Notes: generated by a model from the letters alone, not told the origin. A stretch of 64,000 bases of DNA from Marthasterias glacialis (GCA_911728455.2 OU452229.1:20154754-20218753), one strand, 5' to 3'. Counted from the stretch's first letter, positions 46,116 to 57,720 are shown. Made by a program: numbers and translations.

Positions 46116-46211
46116 ATTCTTGATTGTCTTGCCAAAGGCACTTTCAAACGCAATTATTTTCGGGAAATGACAGCATTTCAGAGAAAAACAGTTCTCAGAG
46201 ATAATAATATG
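46116..46211 (+). CDS. Candidate internal exon (unidentified)
   Basis: The segment follows a strong acceptor (CGTTTTGTTTTGCAG|A) and stays open for exactly 32 codons (ILDCLAKGTFKRNYFREM..) to ATG|GTAATC, a mediocre donor. Length divisible by three is consistent with a phase-0 exon. No neighbouring exon or family was found, so confidence is low. Confidence 0.2.
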
Positions 46212-46579
46212 GTAATCTACCAAATTTACACTCCAAAGGGCTGTGTCATGGTTATTAAAAATAAAAAAATAAATACTATACCATTAGTTTGTTTTCGGAT
46301 ACTATATCTTTGAAGGTGGTGTGGGTTGCTTCGGTTTTCTCACTCCCCTCTACATTTCCTGAACAGTATTTCTTTATCATTGCTGCCCAAACCTATATGT
46401 ACCTATATTAAGTTGAAAGATACGGTTAAGGGTGTACTTTTGTATTGCTAAGCGAAAATAAGCAGGGTACCAGTCACAGATTTTACATTAGGACATAGTA
46501 TTTTGGTTGGTAACCTTATTCTGGTAAGCATTATCTCGGACTTAGCTACCTTTCTGTTTAAGCAGCTCTATGACATTGG

Positions 46580-46655
46580 GCTCTATGAAAACCAACACTT
46601 TCAACAGGTGGACGGAGCCTAAACCGGGGCCGAAGCCAAAGCCATAGTTACAAAA
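46580..46655. mobile_element. MITE family A, half copy
   Basis: Only one arm is clear: GGACGGAGCCTAAACCGGGG..GAAGCCAAAGCCATAG. The left arm has been replaced or lost. Confidence 0.6.
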
Positions 46656-46724
46656 ATGGCTGATGAACTGTTGAGATATATCTTAATATACCAACTGACA
46701 CATGAGGTCAAACACGTCCCATCA

Positions 46725-47000
46725 CTCTAAAAATTCCCGGTCAGAATCGACCCAGATTCCTGGGTTCTAGAGTTCCAGGGGGCCTGACCTATTTCTGGTT
46801 CAGCCTGACCCATTTCTGGGTCAGGTTGACCCAGAAACTAGTTTGAAAAAAAAATGGGGTTTTGAATCGGATTCTACGTCAGAAGGACACAGTTTCGGGT
46901 CAGCTTGACACAGATTCTGGTTCTGCCTGGCCTTAAAATTGGGTCAGGCCCCGTAGGGCCCGGAATCCGGTCCAATTCTGACCCGGGAATTTTTAAGAGC
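46725..47000. mobile_element. GGGTCA/TGACCC palindrome family, copy 2
   Basis: A 276-bp element. The ends CTCTAAAAATTCCCGG..TCAGAATCGACCCAGATTCC and the inverted GGAATCCGG..CAATTCTGACCCGGGAATTTTTAAGAG form terminal repeats of about 40 bp. The interior is made of repeated short palindromes such as TTCTGGGTCAGGTTGACCCAGAA. Confidence 0.82.
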
Positions 47001-49316
47001 ATTTAGATATTCACGGAACATCTTATAGTGCGCCCTCACGTAAACTAGCAATGTAAGCATCAGTGAACAAATTAATTATTCTGATAAATATCAGACCACT
47101 ATTAGTCAATTACAGCAACAAAACCAAGCACATTCGAAAATACGAGACCACTCACTTCAACTGGATATTGTTATGTTAGAGTTGCATACAATCAATCCGG
47201 TACAATGCCCCCCCCCCCTCCCTCACCCTTCCCCTCCCTACCTTTTCCCAGTCCTCGGGCAAAAGCTTATAAACGAAACAAACACCCTCAATGCAAATGT
47301 GTAAGTCAAATAATACATTGTCAAATGGTTTTGATCAACAAGATACAAAATAATGTAAAAACCCAAACTTTCATAGTTTGGTTTTTGTGGAAGCAAAATT
47401 AAATGGATTGTGGGAAAACGGAGCCTCAGTTGAAATGCGCGGCCTTTGTAAGTTTATATCTTTTGTAGAAAAACAAATATGAAAGGTTATAATTCATAAT
47501 CAAAATGACAGATGACCACGAGGACAAAACATGACGGCAAAATAAAACCAACAGTGATTCCGAATAAATCATTCCGACACGTTTTTGATATCTTGGGACA
47601 GGAATCGTGGTAATTTTAAACTACAAAGGGCATCCATTGCCTGATGTCTTGTTCAACTCAATGTAGAAGTGAACAAATAACTGACGACGATATGAGAGAC
47701 ACACAAAAAAACACCAATCTGATTAAAAATGCTCGACTGCTTATTGTTATTAGCAGCGTGTATCATCATTATCATTCTGCGCCTTTAACTTAAAGGTGCA
47801 CTCGACTTGGTTAGTGCCACACAGCTATTGCAAATAACAAACCAATCCCCTGGTTGCAAGATAAACAACTCATCTGGTCTGAAAGTGTTAATGATGCAAT
47901 TTTCAACAGCAATGTTTGCCCCTTTTTGTTCGGGGTCACTTCTTTTACTGATCGTGTACTTTTTCGGCGGCAATTTGTGATTTTAAATCTGCTTTAGAAA
48001 ACCCATTATGAACCACGGGGTGCCAACTGAATACATTTAATGGTGAATTCGCCACCAAAAAAAAATGTAGGTCGCGTTTTGGTGGCTTGTTAACTTAAAC
48101 AGTGTTGTTATTGAGCAGCAATTACGGGACAACCAACCCAAATTTAATGTTTGAGGGGCCGGCAGCAAAAAGCACATTATTTCTTGGGGTGTTCTGTAGA
48201 TTTGTATTAGTAAAATAAATATTTCTTCGATCAATATCATCAGCCAGAAATATTCTACTTAAATAAAACTCACTCTCGGACTTTAAATACCTTTTAGAAC
48301 GAAATGTACATATTTGGCTAAAGAAAAATTATTTTTCCATTTAAGAATAAGATCTTTTTTATGGGGGTTCGTGGTTGTCGCAAGCCGTTCCGCGTGCCTG
48401 GCACGCACAAGACCCACGCATGGGTCACCGGGTCACGCACGCCACAATACGCCAGACGAGAACGACTGAATAGTGGTACCGCTGCATTCAAATTACCCAG
48501 TTCCCTGTGGCTGGTTTACTTTTATGAAAATATTGTCATCAACAATTCAAAATCAACCCTTGAGAATAGCTGGATCAAAACCAATACGGGGAATGTGGAC
48601 TATTTCCCCCTGCGTCATTGTTGTTTTGTAGGCTGCATTGAAAAAGTATTCCTTTATTCGTGAAAAGTTATGTGGTTTTAGAAAGTTCGACAAAACAGTT
48701 TGCACCAAAACAAGTTTTTAGAAAATGTGGGCTATTTTGTTGTTATTATTTGATTTGCAGACAGGCATATTTCAAAAGTTTTTTATATTTTGGCCTTTAG
48801 ATGAAATTTTAGTGCAGATGTTGGCATACTTTAGAAACAGCTGATGAAAATAATGTGTTACTTATAGCTTGATTCCACCAAGCTTCGAAATAAAGTACAC
48901 CACTAGTATTTTGGAAAAGTACATTTTATAGGTCTTTGTGTTCGTATTGTGGGTTTTTAGGAATGTTCACATTATTATGGGCTTTAATTTAGGTACAATT
49001 GATTGGTAAAATATAGTGGTATATTCGATGACACTCATGTTTATGACCTGTCATTTATCAAAATGTGATAAGCTTGATGAGAATGGCGCCAGTTTCTATC
49101 TAAATTCCGTGGATTGTCAAAATGCCCTGAGAAATGTGTTAACCTAAAAGGAGCTTTGGGTGACGTGCTCCCAATTTTATGGCACTGTTGTTGGCAGTGC
49201 CCCGTATGGATAAGGAAAGTGTGATAAGGGATGCGTTTGAAGAGAGAAAGACTGAGAACAAAGACAACTTAGTTACTCTTGATAGTTTTAACATGGGGTG
49301 TGGTATTTTCAGTTTG
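47001..49316. other. Non-coding; C run at 47207-47219
   Basis: No supported gene. A 100-codon frame from 48361 starts in a GC-rich patch (ACGCACG motifs) but has no domain or splice support. A 76-codon frame from 49179 runs into the next repeat. Confidence 0.45.
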
Positions 49317-49722
49317 CACTCTAAAACTCCCGGGTCACAATTGACCCGGATTTCGGGTCGCAGATGGCTTGACCCAATTCTGGGTCAGTATGACCCAGAA
49401 CCTGATTAAAAATGGGCATTTTGACTCTGGTTTTGCGTCTGCTTGACACAGTTTCGGGTCAGTTTGGCACAAATTCCGGGTCATACTGACCCAGAAATGG
49501 ACAGATTTGATCTGGATTCCGGGTCCCATGAGGCCTGACCCAATTCAGGGACAGGAAGACCCAGACTCTGTGCCAAACTGACCCGAAGCTGTGTCAAACT
49601 GACGCAGACTCCGAGTCAAAATGCCTATTTTCTAACCAGACTACGGGTCAGTCTGACCCCAAAATGAGTGGGGCCCCCTGGGACCCGGAATCCAAGTCAG
49701 TTCTGATCCGGAAGTTTCAGGA
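49317..49722. mobile_element. GGGTCA/TGACCC palindrome family, copy 3
   Basis: A 406-bp element with the same ends as 46725-47000 (CACTCTAAAACTCCCGGGTCA / TGATCCGGAAGTTTCAGG). The interior has more copies of the roughly 20-bp unit (GACCCAGAA, TTCTGGGTCA, TGACACAGTTTCGGGTCA), so copies differ by unit number. Confidence 0.85.
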
Positions 49723-49907
49723 TATATTGGGTTCTAGTACCACTTTGTAAAAGCGGTCAGGTTAAGTTCAGTACCTTTGTTTTAATGTCACTACCAATTT
49801 GAGATGTTTTCAGGTTTAAATTAAAATTATTTTGTTCCAAGTACCAATGTCCAACGTCCTAACAATCAATCAACCAACCAACCAACCAACAAACCATCCA
49901 AGCTTTA

Positions 49908-50420
49908 CAAGGGGGCACCAAGATCAAATTCAGTCTTGTGATACACTCATTATCCAGTAGATAGAGTTCTTATGAACATAAGGAAAATAAATAAAAATCA
50001 CTTATAATAACGTTAAAACGGTGTAAAATGCAACGGTGATACCCCTCCGTTGCGAAAGTTGTTAACATCCACAAACATCCAATGACGTCAAATATAATGG
50101 GTCTGTACATTTTAGTACGCGTACTTTTTTTTTTTTAGTTCACTCCTAAAATTCAGTTACATTCAATCAAAACAGCGTTGATTTTAACCTTTTGACTGAC
50201 GAAAAAAATCCTGTATGGAAATGTATAGACCCATTGTTGAGATCCAATGTCAAATGACGTCATATTTCAACTTTCGCTCTGAAAGAGTATCAAATAAATG
50301 ACATTTAACACCATTGTTACGTGAGATTGAAGACTTTTCCCCTACTTTTAGAAGGACTTTAAATATTTGCCAATGAGTGCATCACAAAACAACTTAATTT
50401 GACATTAGCGGCCCCTTTAA
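49908..50420. mobile_element. Non-autonomous DNA element with about 200-bp inverted repeats
   Basis: The left arm (49908-50112) matches the reverse complement of the right arm (50215-50420). Paired blocks are GATCAAATTCAGTCTTGTGATACACTCATT with TGATGCACTCATT..TCAAATTAAG, GTTCTTATGAA with AGTCCTTCTAAAAG, GTGTAAAATG with GTGTTAAATG, GCGAAAGTTG, ATGACGTCA and ATGGGTCTGTACATTTT. The 100-bp centre is AT-rich. One arm alone is also found at 62505-62612. No transposase is encoded. Confidence 0.8.
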
Positions 50421-52587
50421 ATGGTCTCATGCTGAATAACGTGTACGTGTTACAATACACACACACACAACGTCACAAAATTACAGCTACGAAAACCGAT
50501 CTTACTTTTTAAAAACGATACCTAAACTTTACATGTTGATAATATCAAAGTAAATCGTCCATTTCTTTGATAAAGCCGCCCTTATCGTCTGAATTAACAC
50601 TCAACTTGCTTAGTCAACCGAATTCAAGAAGGGAAAAAAATGGTTATGTCGGTACCAAAACGAACTTGTCAAAGTGGGTATATAAAAGGTGATACTCGTG
50701 AACTTTGAATCACAAGTTTGTTTGTAGCCGTCAGAGCTGTTTTGAAGATTTGTTTTGTTCCTCCTTATTGTAAGTTCTGTGTGTCCCAAAGAAGAATTGG
50801 GTTAAACTATTTAGTCTCAAAAAGCATTTCATACTAAACACTTCCTTCTTTCAATTATTTCTAGTCCGTTTGGACGAAAAGCATGCGGTACCTTTAATGT
50901 TTTTCCCGAATTAAACAAGACATTTCAGGCTCATGTTGTGTGAAAGCAAACCCAGCACATTTGTTGTCGGCAACACAATCGGAAAGTCTGATTTCATGGA
51001 ACTGAGTTGTTGGGTTTTTTTTAAGCGGAAACAATTGCTATTGCCGGGTAAATGTGCCTGTGGATTTGTCTTTATCACAGTACTCGGGAAAAAACCAAGT
51101 CCACATTACTGAACACACGTCGGTCTATGGGTAAGCACAAATTGTTGCTTTTGGTACCATGCAGGTTTTCAGTTGGGCGTCCAAACAACTGGCCTTAAAA
51201 CTAAGAGAGAGGGCGTCCCCAAAATGTTCACATTTCGGGTGCAGACAGCTTTTGTGACGGTAGTTAATCTAACTTTACTATAAGTGGAACCATTATTCAC
51301 TCAAAGAACGTCACTGTGTTGTACTGGTTGTGTAACTCTGAGACTCACAGAGTTACGCCCAGTGTAACACAAAACCTCGAAAGTCACAGTTTGACTGAGT
51401 TTTTGTAACCTCACATTTATAGGGTGTGCACAACACTGGTAGGATCGAAAATTTAAAAAAAATTGATCACAGATTTATACATAACTTACAGATGTCCATG
51501 GTGGAAACTCCCCTTTATAGATATTTTTTTGAGAAATGAGTTAAACAATTACTTTTAATTTCGCGATTCCGAAATCCAATGTTTGAAAACAGTGAAAACA
51601 GTGATGGGATTTTTCACTATTTTCGTGTGACTATACGGTGAATGATTGAGCTTGAATGTTCACAAGTTTGTTATATATGTTCAGCCAAGTGAGGATACTG
51701 GTCTTCGACACGACAATAATTATCAATGTTGGCCGGGCGCATGAATCGACGAATTCATTAAACAGGAAATATCTTCAGTTGGAGAAGAGTTTGGAATTAG
51801 TCTGCCCTTTTTGATTGACGTACATACAACAGGTTAGTTTTTTCAGTGTCAGTTAAAAGTCACATGATGTCCTTCACCTTGGCTACCTAAACACGCACCC
51901 ACATTCCTCGAATATTACTGTGCTATTTAGACCGATGAGGTAAACCTCGAACCCTGGGAAAACATTGTTATTATTGTAAACCACCTTTCTATAAAGGCCC
52001 GACGTAAAGGCAACTGTGCTTTCCTCCAATCAGTGGAGAGATCATGTCGCACGCTATTTTGCAGCTTTCTGATTGGTTAAATGTTTATATGAGTGACGTG
52101 TGTTATCCAGTGAGTATCCATGGTGACCGAACAGGGCTTTGTATACATTGACGTTTTATAACGAGGGGTGAAGTTCTGTGACGTCATCATGGATCCTCTA
52201 CTTTGAAAGAGGGTAATAGGATAGCATCATCGAGTAGGCAGAGTTATGGTTCTCTAGTTATTACAAATCGCTGTTAACTTAAACTTACTTTTTTTCAAAA
52301 TACAGTTACAAGCAGTGCGGGAACCAGGGAATCAATAACGTGGGCACGTGCCCCCGCCCCTTGATGTCCGTGCACCGTTTCAAAATTGGCCAGAAGTTCC
52401 CCCTAGAAAAAAAATGGTGCACCCCTTGTGACCCCTTTAAATTTTACCCTAGTTTCGCCGCTGAATACAAGAAAAGATGTCATAGTTTTCTTTCGAACAC
52501 AATTTATCTGAGTATTTATCATGAGTGCTTCAGCATGTGATGTCATATCATCATCACGATAAGCTGGATCGTCAGTATCATTTCACT
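50421..52587. other. Non-coding; hairpin at 51332-51356
   Basis: GTAACTCTG (51332-51340) pairs with CAGAGTTAC (51348-51356). A region at 52315-52460 with ACGTGGGCACGTGCCCCC and GTGCACCCC is probably a decayed repeat. No gene. Confidence 0.45.
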
Positions 52588-53130
52588 CGGTCCCAGCGCC
52601 TTAACCAAAGGCGCTGGGATGGGCTAACGTATATGCACGCCCTGTTGGACCGTTTCCCCTGACCTAAAGGCCATTTTCGAAACCGTGGCTTAGGCTTCGG
52701 CTCCGGCTTAGGCTCCGATAGTGTACGTTTTCAAAATGACTGACGGAGTCCAAGTCAGAGCCTGAAGCAAAAGTCGTGGTTTCGAAAGGGCCCTGAATAG
52801 CCCCCCCCCCCCGTACCACTTCCTGTTTACAAAAGATTAGACTTCTATCAATAACACTGTAGCTCTATAGTTTTGTTTGCATTGTACTAAAAATAGAGCT
52901 CGATCACAACATTAATACTTTGCCTGAATAATTCTTCTTGGAACTTTGGTTTGAAAAGAAGAGTGATAACTAATCGTTTACATCATCATATCGTGTGTGT
53001 ACCTTGTGTGATTGTGTGCATTGCGCTGATCAGCAGTACAATCATTCCCATCATGCATAACTACATCCTGAACAAGAATTTGTGCAGGCTGTCGGCCCAT
53101 CCCAGCGGTCTTGGATGAGACCGCTGGGGC
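52588..53130. mobile_element. Element with a self-complementary hairpin at each end
   Basis: The left end is a hairpin, CCCAGCGCCTT / AAGGCGCTGGG (52592-52618), followed by ATGGGCT. The right end is GCCCAT followed by a second hairpin, CCCAGCGGTCT / AGACCGCTGGG (53101-53128). The two ends are also inverted repeats of each other. Their stem tips differ, but each stays perfectly paired. A family A MITE lies inside (52668-52793). No coding capacity. Confidence 0.6.
52668..52793. mobile_element. MITE family A, copy 3
   Basis: GGCCATTTTCGAAACCGTGGCTTAGGCTTCGGCTCCGG is mirrored by GAGCCTGAAGC..GTCGTGGTTTCGAAAGGGCC. At about 126 bp it is the shortest full copy in the window. It is followed by a C run at 52801-52812. 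Confidence 0.85.
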
Positions 53131-53617
53131 CCTAGCAAAGATTATCGTTATAAAAATGGCGTCTTCAGAGGGCGCTATTATACAATCCCTAACCCCGCAA
53201 AACGGAACTTTCCATATCTAAGCCAAACAACAGAGGGCGTTGTTATTAGTACTGTATTGGTTTGAACTTTGAAGCGAAACTCACGGTTTCAGCTTGTTTA
53301 CTCTTAAATCACGTTTTACTTCATTTTAGGTTCTTCTTCCTAAGAGGGAAATATTAATATGTGGGTTCTATTTATTTATTGTTGTATTAGTTTATCTTTT
53401 AAGGGCGGGGGTAACGTGTTTTGATTTTTGCAATTTGTAAACATTTTCCTTTCTTTGTTATTGTGAAGCGCCTTGATCGTATTTTAGGTGGAAATCCACG
53501 TTCGACAAGGTATCATTATTAGCAGTAGTAGTTTTGTTGAATATTAATTAGATAAGCGTAATGTTTGTATTATTGTTCCATAATTTTTTGCAACAAGACG
53601 CTACACAAAATAATAAA
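53131..53617. other. Non-coding
   Basis: No gene recognised. The text GCGCCTTGATCGTATTTTAGGTGG near 53470 is typical of animal repeats but was not assigned. Confidence 0.4.
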
Positions 53618-53775
53618 GAGTACACTTCTTTTCGATAGTTGTATTTGATACATCAACGACAACTATCGAAAAGAAATGTACTTTTGAGTTTGATGGATTG
53701 ATTGACTTGTTAAAGAAATTGATTTGTTGTCGTAAGCTTTCAACAAATCAATAGTAGTATATATTGTACTCCATC

Positions 53776-53816
<41 letters not shown>

Positions 53817-53955
53817 GGGTGAGCAAAGAAAATTTGGCTGATGCCGGACTCGAACCCGCGACCTCTCGAATACCGTACGAGTATATATATATATACAGAG
53901 TTGTTTTTAAAGTTGATGGAATACAATAATTAATATTGATTTGTTTGAAGCAAGA
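53618..53955. mobile_element. Nested palindromic element with a truncated tRNA-like core
   Basis: First hairpin: ACTTCTTTTCGATAGTTGT / ACAACTATCGAAAAGAAATGT (about 53624-53676). Second: ATTGATTTGTTG / CAACAAATCAAT. The right arm of the second (53741-53783) is also inverted against 53913-53952 (TTGATGGAATACAA..TTGATTTG). Between lie (TA)n at 53786-53810 and, on the minus strand, GGTCGCGGGTTCGAGTCCGGC (53836-53862), a tRNA B-box and T-arm without an A-box. At least two insertion events seem to be superimposed. Confidence 0.65.
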
Positions 53956-54366
53956 AACAACCAATCATTTTCTCTAAACAAACTGATGATCAATCCATCA
54001 AGCAATCGATTAAAAACTGAAAGTACTAGAAGTGGGCCCTCTATTGACGGTTCATAAATCAAACATTGTGGATTCAGGTTCAATTACTCAATAGACATAT
54101 TATAATTTTTATGATTTTGGCTAAATCAGCAAAATACTCATTTGGGATTCTAAATACATTATGTCAAAAAAGGTTTCCGGTGTGCAACTTCGCTTTGTCA
54201 TTGATCATGTTTTCCGAAAAGGCTAAAGTAAAAGAAGTGTCTATGGCAAGACAATTAAAACGCAACTTGAAGATATGTGTCACAAAAGAAATTGTTAATT
54301 ACCGGACCAAGAGCGCCTTGACAACATCGAACCTGTTATGATCAGGACGTAGTCGTTTCGTATCCA
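53956..54366. other. Non-coding
   Basis: A 91-codon frame at 54066-54341 has no recognisable motif. Confidence 0.4.
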
Positions 54367-55393
54367 ACGACAGTGTCACTTACATAGTCTCAGTTTGCAA
54401 AGGGCGCCACCAACATTCACAAACGGACCAGTTGTATTGACTTTTCACAGTCGACTTTCGGAGTGAGATTTAACTGTAAAAACAATGCATCACATTCACA
54501 TTTTTATGTAGCACGTTCCTGAATGAGTTTAAAAGTATTAAATAGTAAAGGTTATAATATATAAGGTTAATAAAGAAAAATATGGCACTGTTTCAAACAG
54601 CTGGTTACGGTAATATCACTGCAGCAAGCATCAAAGTCAACGCGTTTAAATGATTGTATTGACCTCAACTTATTTGGATTGAGACTGAATACAGTAAAGA
54701 AGACCATAGTGATCTAGGGTATGACATTTCCCCCATCTATGAGCCGTAACGCAGTTTCTACGCAAGGACGAACGTTACAATGTTCCACTTCCCCACCCCG
54801 CAACTTCCTTTCCCCGCCCCACAATACCACCACCCGTAAAAGAACTACCACTCATAACAATGTTCCTACACCACTACCATCCCCTCCTTTAACGGTCTAA
54901 TCGGGTACTGAGGCGTTAGAACATGGTCAGAACATTGTTTTCCAACATAATACCACATTACACCTGTCGCCATGTTCTAATCATTACCGGTAGTGTGTTA
55001 TTTCGTCATCAATTATAACATCATGTATCTGTCATCGTTTCCCTTAGTATCTCCTGTATATAATAAGGATGCCAGTGTGATTATTGCCATACCTCTGTTA
55101 TCAATTATGTTTACATTTATCTGTGATAGAACATTCCCACTATGCCGTTCGTAATGTTAAGGCAACAGTTATCATAAACTGGTCTGGATGGCAGCGAACG
55201 TCTACGCTATAAATCTAAGGAGCTCGATGAGTGCCATACACACCCCTTGTCCACGTAAATCTCGGTTAGTCGACTTATTTTACAGGATAAGTCGACCTAT
55301 CTCAAAACGAAGACGTACTGATGAACCTAAGAATGCTAATAGTTATTATAAACTACTTACTGAATTGGTGTTATTTACTTTTCATTGCGGTTT
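54367..55393 (+). repeat. 1-kb tandem duplication, copy 1
   Basis: The unit runs from CCAACGACAGTG to about TTCATTGCGG and matches copy 2 (55394-56400) along its whole length with scattered substitutions and small gaps. It includes GTTAGAACATGG / CCATGTTCTAAT inverted motifs and a GTCGACTTA..TAAGTCGAC palindrome (55269-55292). No coding frame is conserved between copies. Confidence 0.92.
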
Positions 55394-56400
55394 CCAACGA
55401 TAGTGTTACTGACATAATCTTCAGTTTGCAAAGGGCGCCACCAACATTCACAAACGGACCAATTGTATTGACTTTTTACAGTCGACTTTCGGAGTGAGAT
55501 TTAACTGTTAAAACAATGCATCACATTCACATTTTTATGTAGCACGTTCCTGAATGAGTTTAAAAGTATTAGGTTAAAGAAAAATAAATGGCACTGTTTC
55601 GAACAGCTGGTTACGGTAATATCACTGCAGCAAGCATCAAAGTCAACGCGTTTAAATGATTGTATTGACCTCAACTTATATGGATTGAGACTGAATACAG
55701 TAAAGAAGACCATAGTGATCTATGGTATGACATTTCCCCCATCTATGAGACGTAACGCAGTTTCTACGCAAGGACGAGCGTTACAATGTTCCACTCCTCC
55801 CCCCCCCCCCCCCCCACTACCCCCACCCCGCAACTTCCTGTCCCCGTCCCACAATACCACCACCCGTCAAAGAACTACCACTCATAACAATGTTCCTACA
55901 CCACTACCATCCCCTCCTTTAACGGTCTAATCGGGTACTGGGGCGTTAGAACATGGTGAGAACATTGTTTTCCGACATAATACCACATTACACCTGTCGC
56001 CATGTTCTAATCATTACCGGTAGTGTGTCATGTCGTCATCAATTATAACATCATGTATCTGTCATCGTTTCCCTTAGTATCTCCTGTATATAAAAAGGAT
56101 GCCAGTGTGATTACCGCCATACCTCTTTTATCATTTATGTTTACATTTATCTGTGATAGAACATCCCCACTATGCCGTTCGTAATGTTCAGACAGTTATC
56201 ATAAACTGTGAGGCTGGATGGCCGCGAACGTCCACGCTGTAAATCTGAGGAGCTTGACGATTCCCATACCCCTTGTCCACGTAAATCTCGGTTAGTCGAC
56301 TTATTTTACAGTATAGGTCGACCTATCTCATAACGAAGACGCACTGACGAACCTAAGATGACTAATAAACTACTTACTGAATTGGTGTTATTAACTCTTC
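55394..56400 (+). repeat. 1-kb tandem duplication, copy 2
   Basis: Directly follows copy 1. Offsets are 1031 bases at the left end and 1017 at the right, so net deletions have accumulated. It carries a C run of about 18 at 55799-55816 that is absent from copy 1. Confidence 0.92.
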
Positions 56401-57555
56401 ATTATGGGTAAAACACGTACATATCCATGAAATTAAGTCCACCGTGGTGAAAGTTCGAGATGGAGACCAAGAAGGACTCCCAAATGTTTTCGTTTGTTTT
56501 GTTTTTTTCGTTTTGGTATTTTTTCACATGGAATTTTTTCACTTTGGCCAACGGGATTTTTATTTTTTGCACATGAACGTTGAACTCCAAAGGCATTTCC
56601 AGTAGCCTTTTTGGAGATAATGGTGGATACGACAGGAGTGCACTGTTTGGTATGGGTGTACACAGACAAACTGCACAAACTTACCCAAACCCAAATGCAC
56701 CCCAGTGATGTGTCCACCATACCTCAAAATGGCCTGTAGGATGAACAACCTCATCAACCGATTTCCAATCTGTAGGGCGCCCCCACCGGGCAACATTGTC
56801 TTTAAAAGGGTTCAGTTCGTGACGGCGACGTCAATTTCCAAAAGGGGTTCAAGGGAAATCAAATTCAAGTTGTTAACCCCCCAAGAACTTCATAATGACT
56901 TTTAGAATGTCTTTACAGACCCCTACACTCACTGTCTAGATCAAAATTGGCACGCTGACGAATTAAAGTGGCAGGTTTCTCCATTCAAATCGAAAGAGCA
57001 CCGCCAGCCGGGCGCCCGGTACCAAATCCTTATCTTCCGGCAACAATTTCCTCTTAATTTGGACAATACCCACAACGGGGCGCGCGAGTACAGTGGTGAT
57101 CTTTTCTTAAAAGGTGTCATTACGTAGAGGGATTATGGACAAATTGAACTGGCAATGAGTTCACCTGTAATGGATGACAAAGCCTAAGTGTGTAACACAC
57201 CCAGGGTGTACAACCCTTACCCCTACAGCTAAATGAAGAAGTTACAGTCTCATTATTTGATGAAGCCGATGTTAATAGGCACGGCGTCTGGAAACGGGTT
57301 TAATGGATATTGCTTCTAAGTTCACCGACCCCCCTTTATGAGCCCCACCCATTCACTGCGAAGTCGAAACATCTACATATTTTACCCCCTACTCATACTG
57401 CCGTGAAAATTCTAGCCAAATTAAAACTAATTTTCAAGTATTTATTTGTAACGCCACACACCAAAATCAGGCAATTCTGGGCTATAATGAAATGACGTTA
57501 AAAGTGATGGCACAATATTGAAACAAGTAGACATCGACAAAACTTCATCTCCTCC
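56401..57555. other. Non-coding
   Basis: Overlapping frames on both strands at 56400-56900 reflect lower AT content. No motif or splice context supports a gene. Confidence 0.45.
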
Positions 57556-57720
57556 CCAGTGGCGTAGTCAAGGGAGGAGGGCAAAGTGGGGCAGCTGCCC
57601 CCCTGTGGAACATCTTGCCCTCACCCCCCCCCCCCCACCCTCCCCCCGTTTGCCCTCTGGACACCGTGGAATTTGCAACAATCAGGCAATTTTAACTGAA
57701 GCTTCCCTCTCTACAAATTT
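57556..57720 (+). repeat. AGTGGCGTAG-type dispersed repeat, copy 2
   Basis: Starts CCAGTGGCGTAGTCAAGGG. It shares GGCAGCT.CCCCC, GGAACATCTT, CCTCTGGACAC.GTG, AATCAGGCAATTTTA and CCTCTCTACAAAT with 61905-62085. Confidence 0.8.

Noticed and set aside
3772..52352. Numerous CACGTG E-boxes
   Set aside because: Roughly 15 were seen and about 9 are expected by chance at this base composition, so the excess is not convincing.
53836..53880. tRNA gene
   Set aside because: Only the T-arm/B-box half is present; no A-box or anticodon arm.
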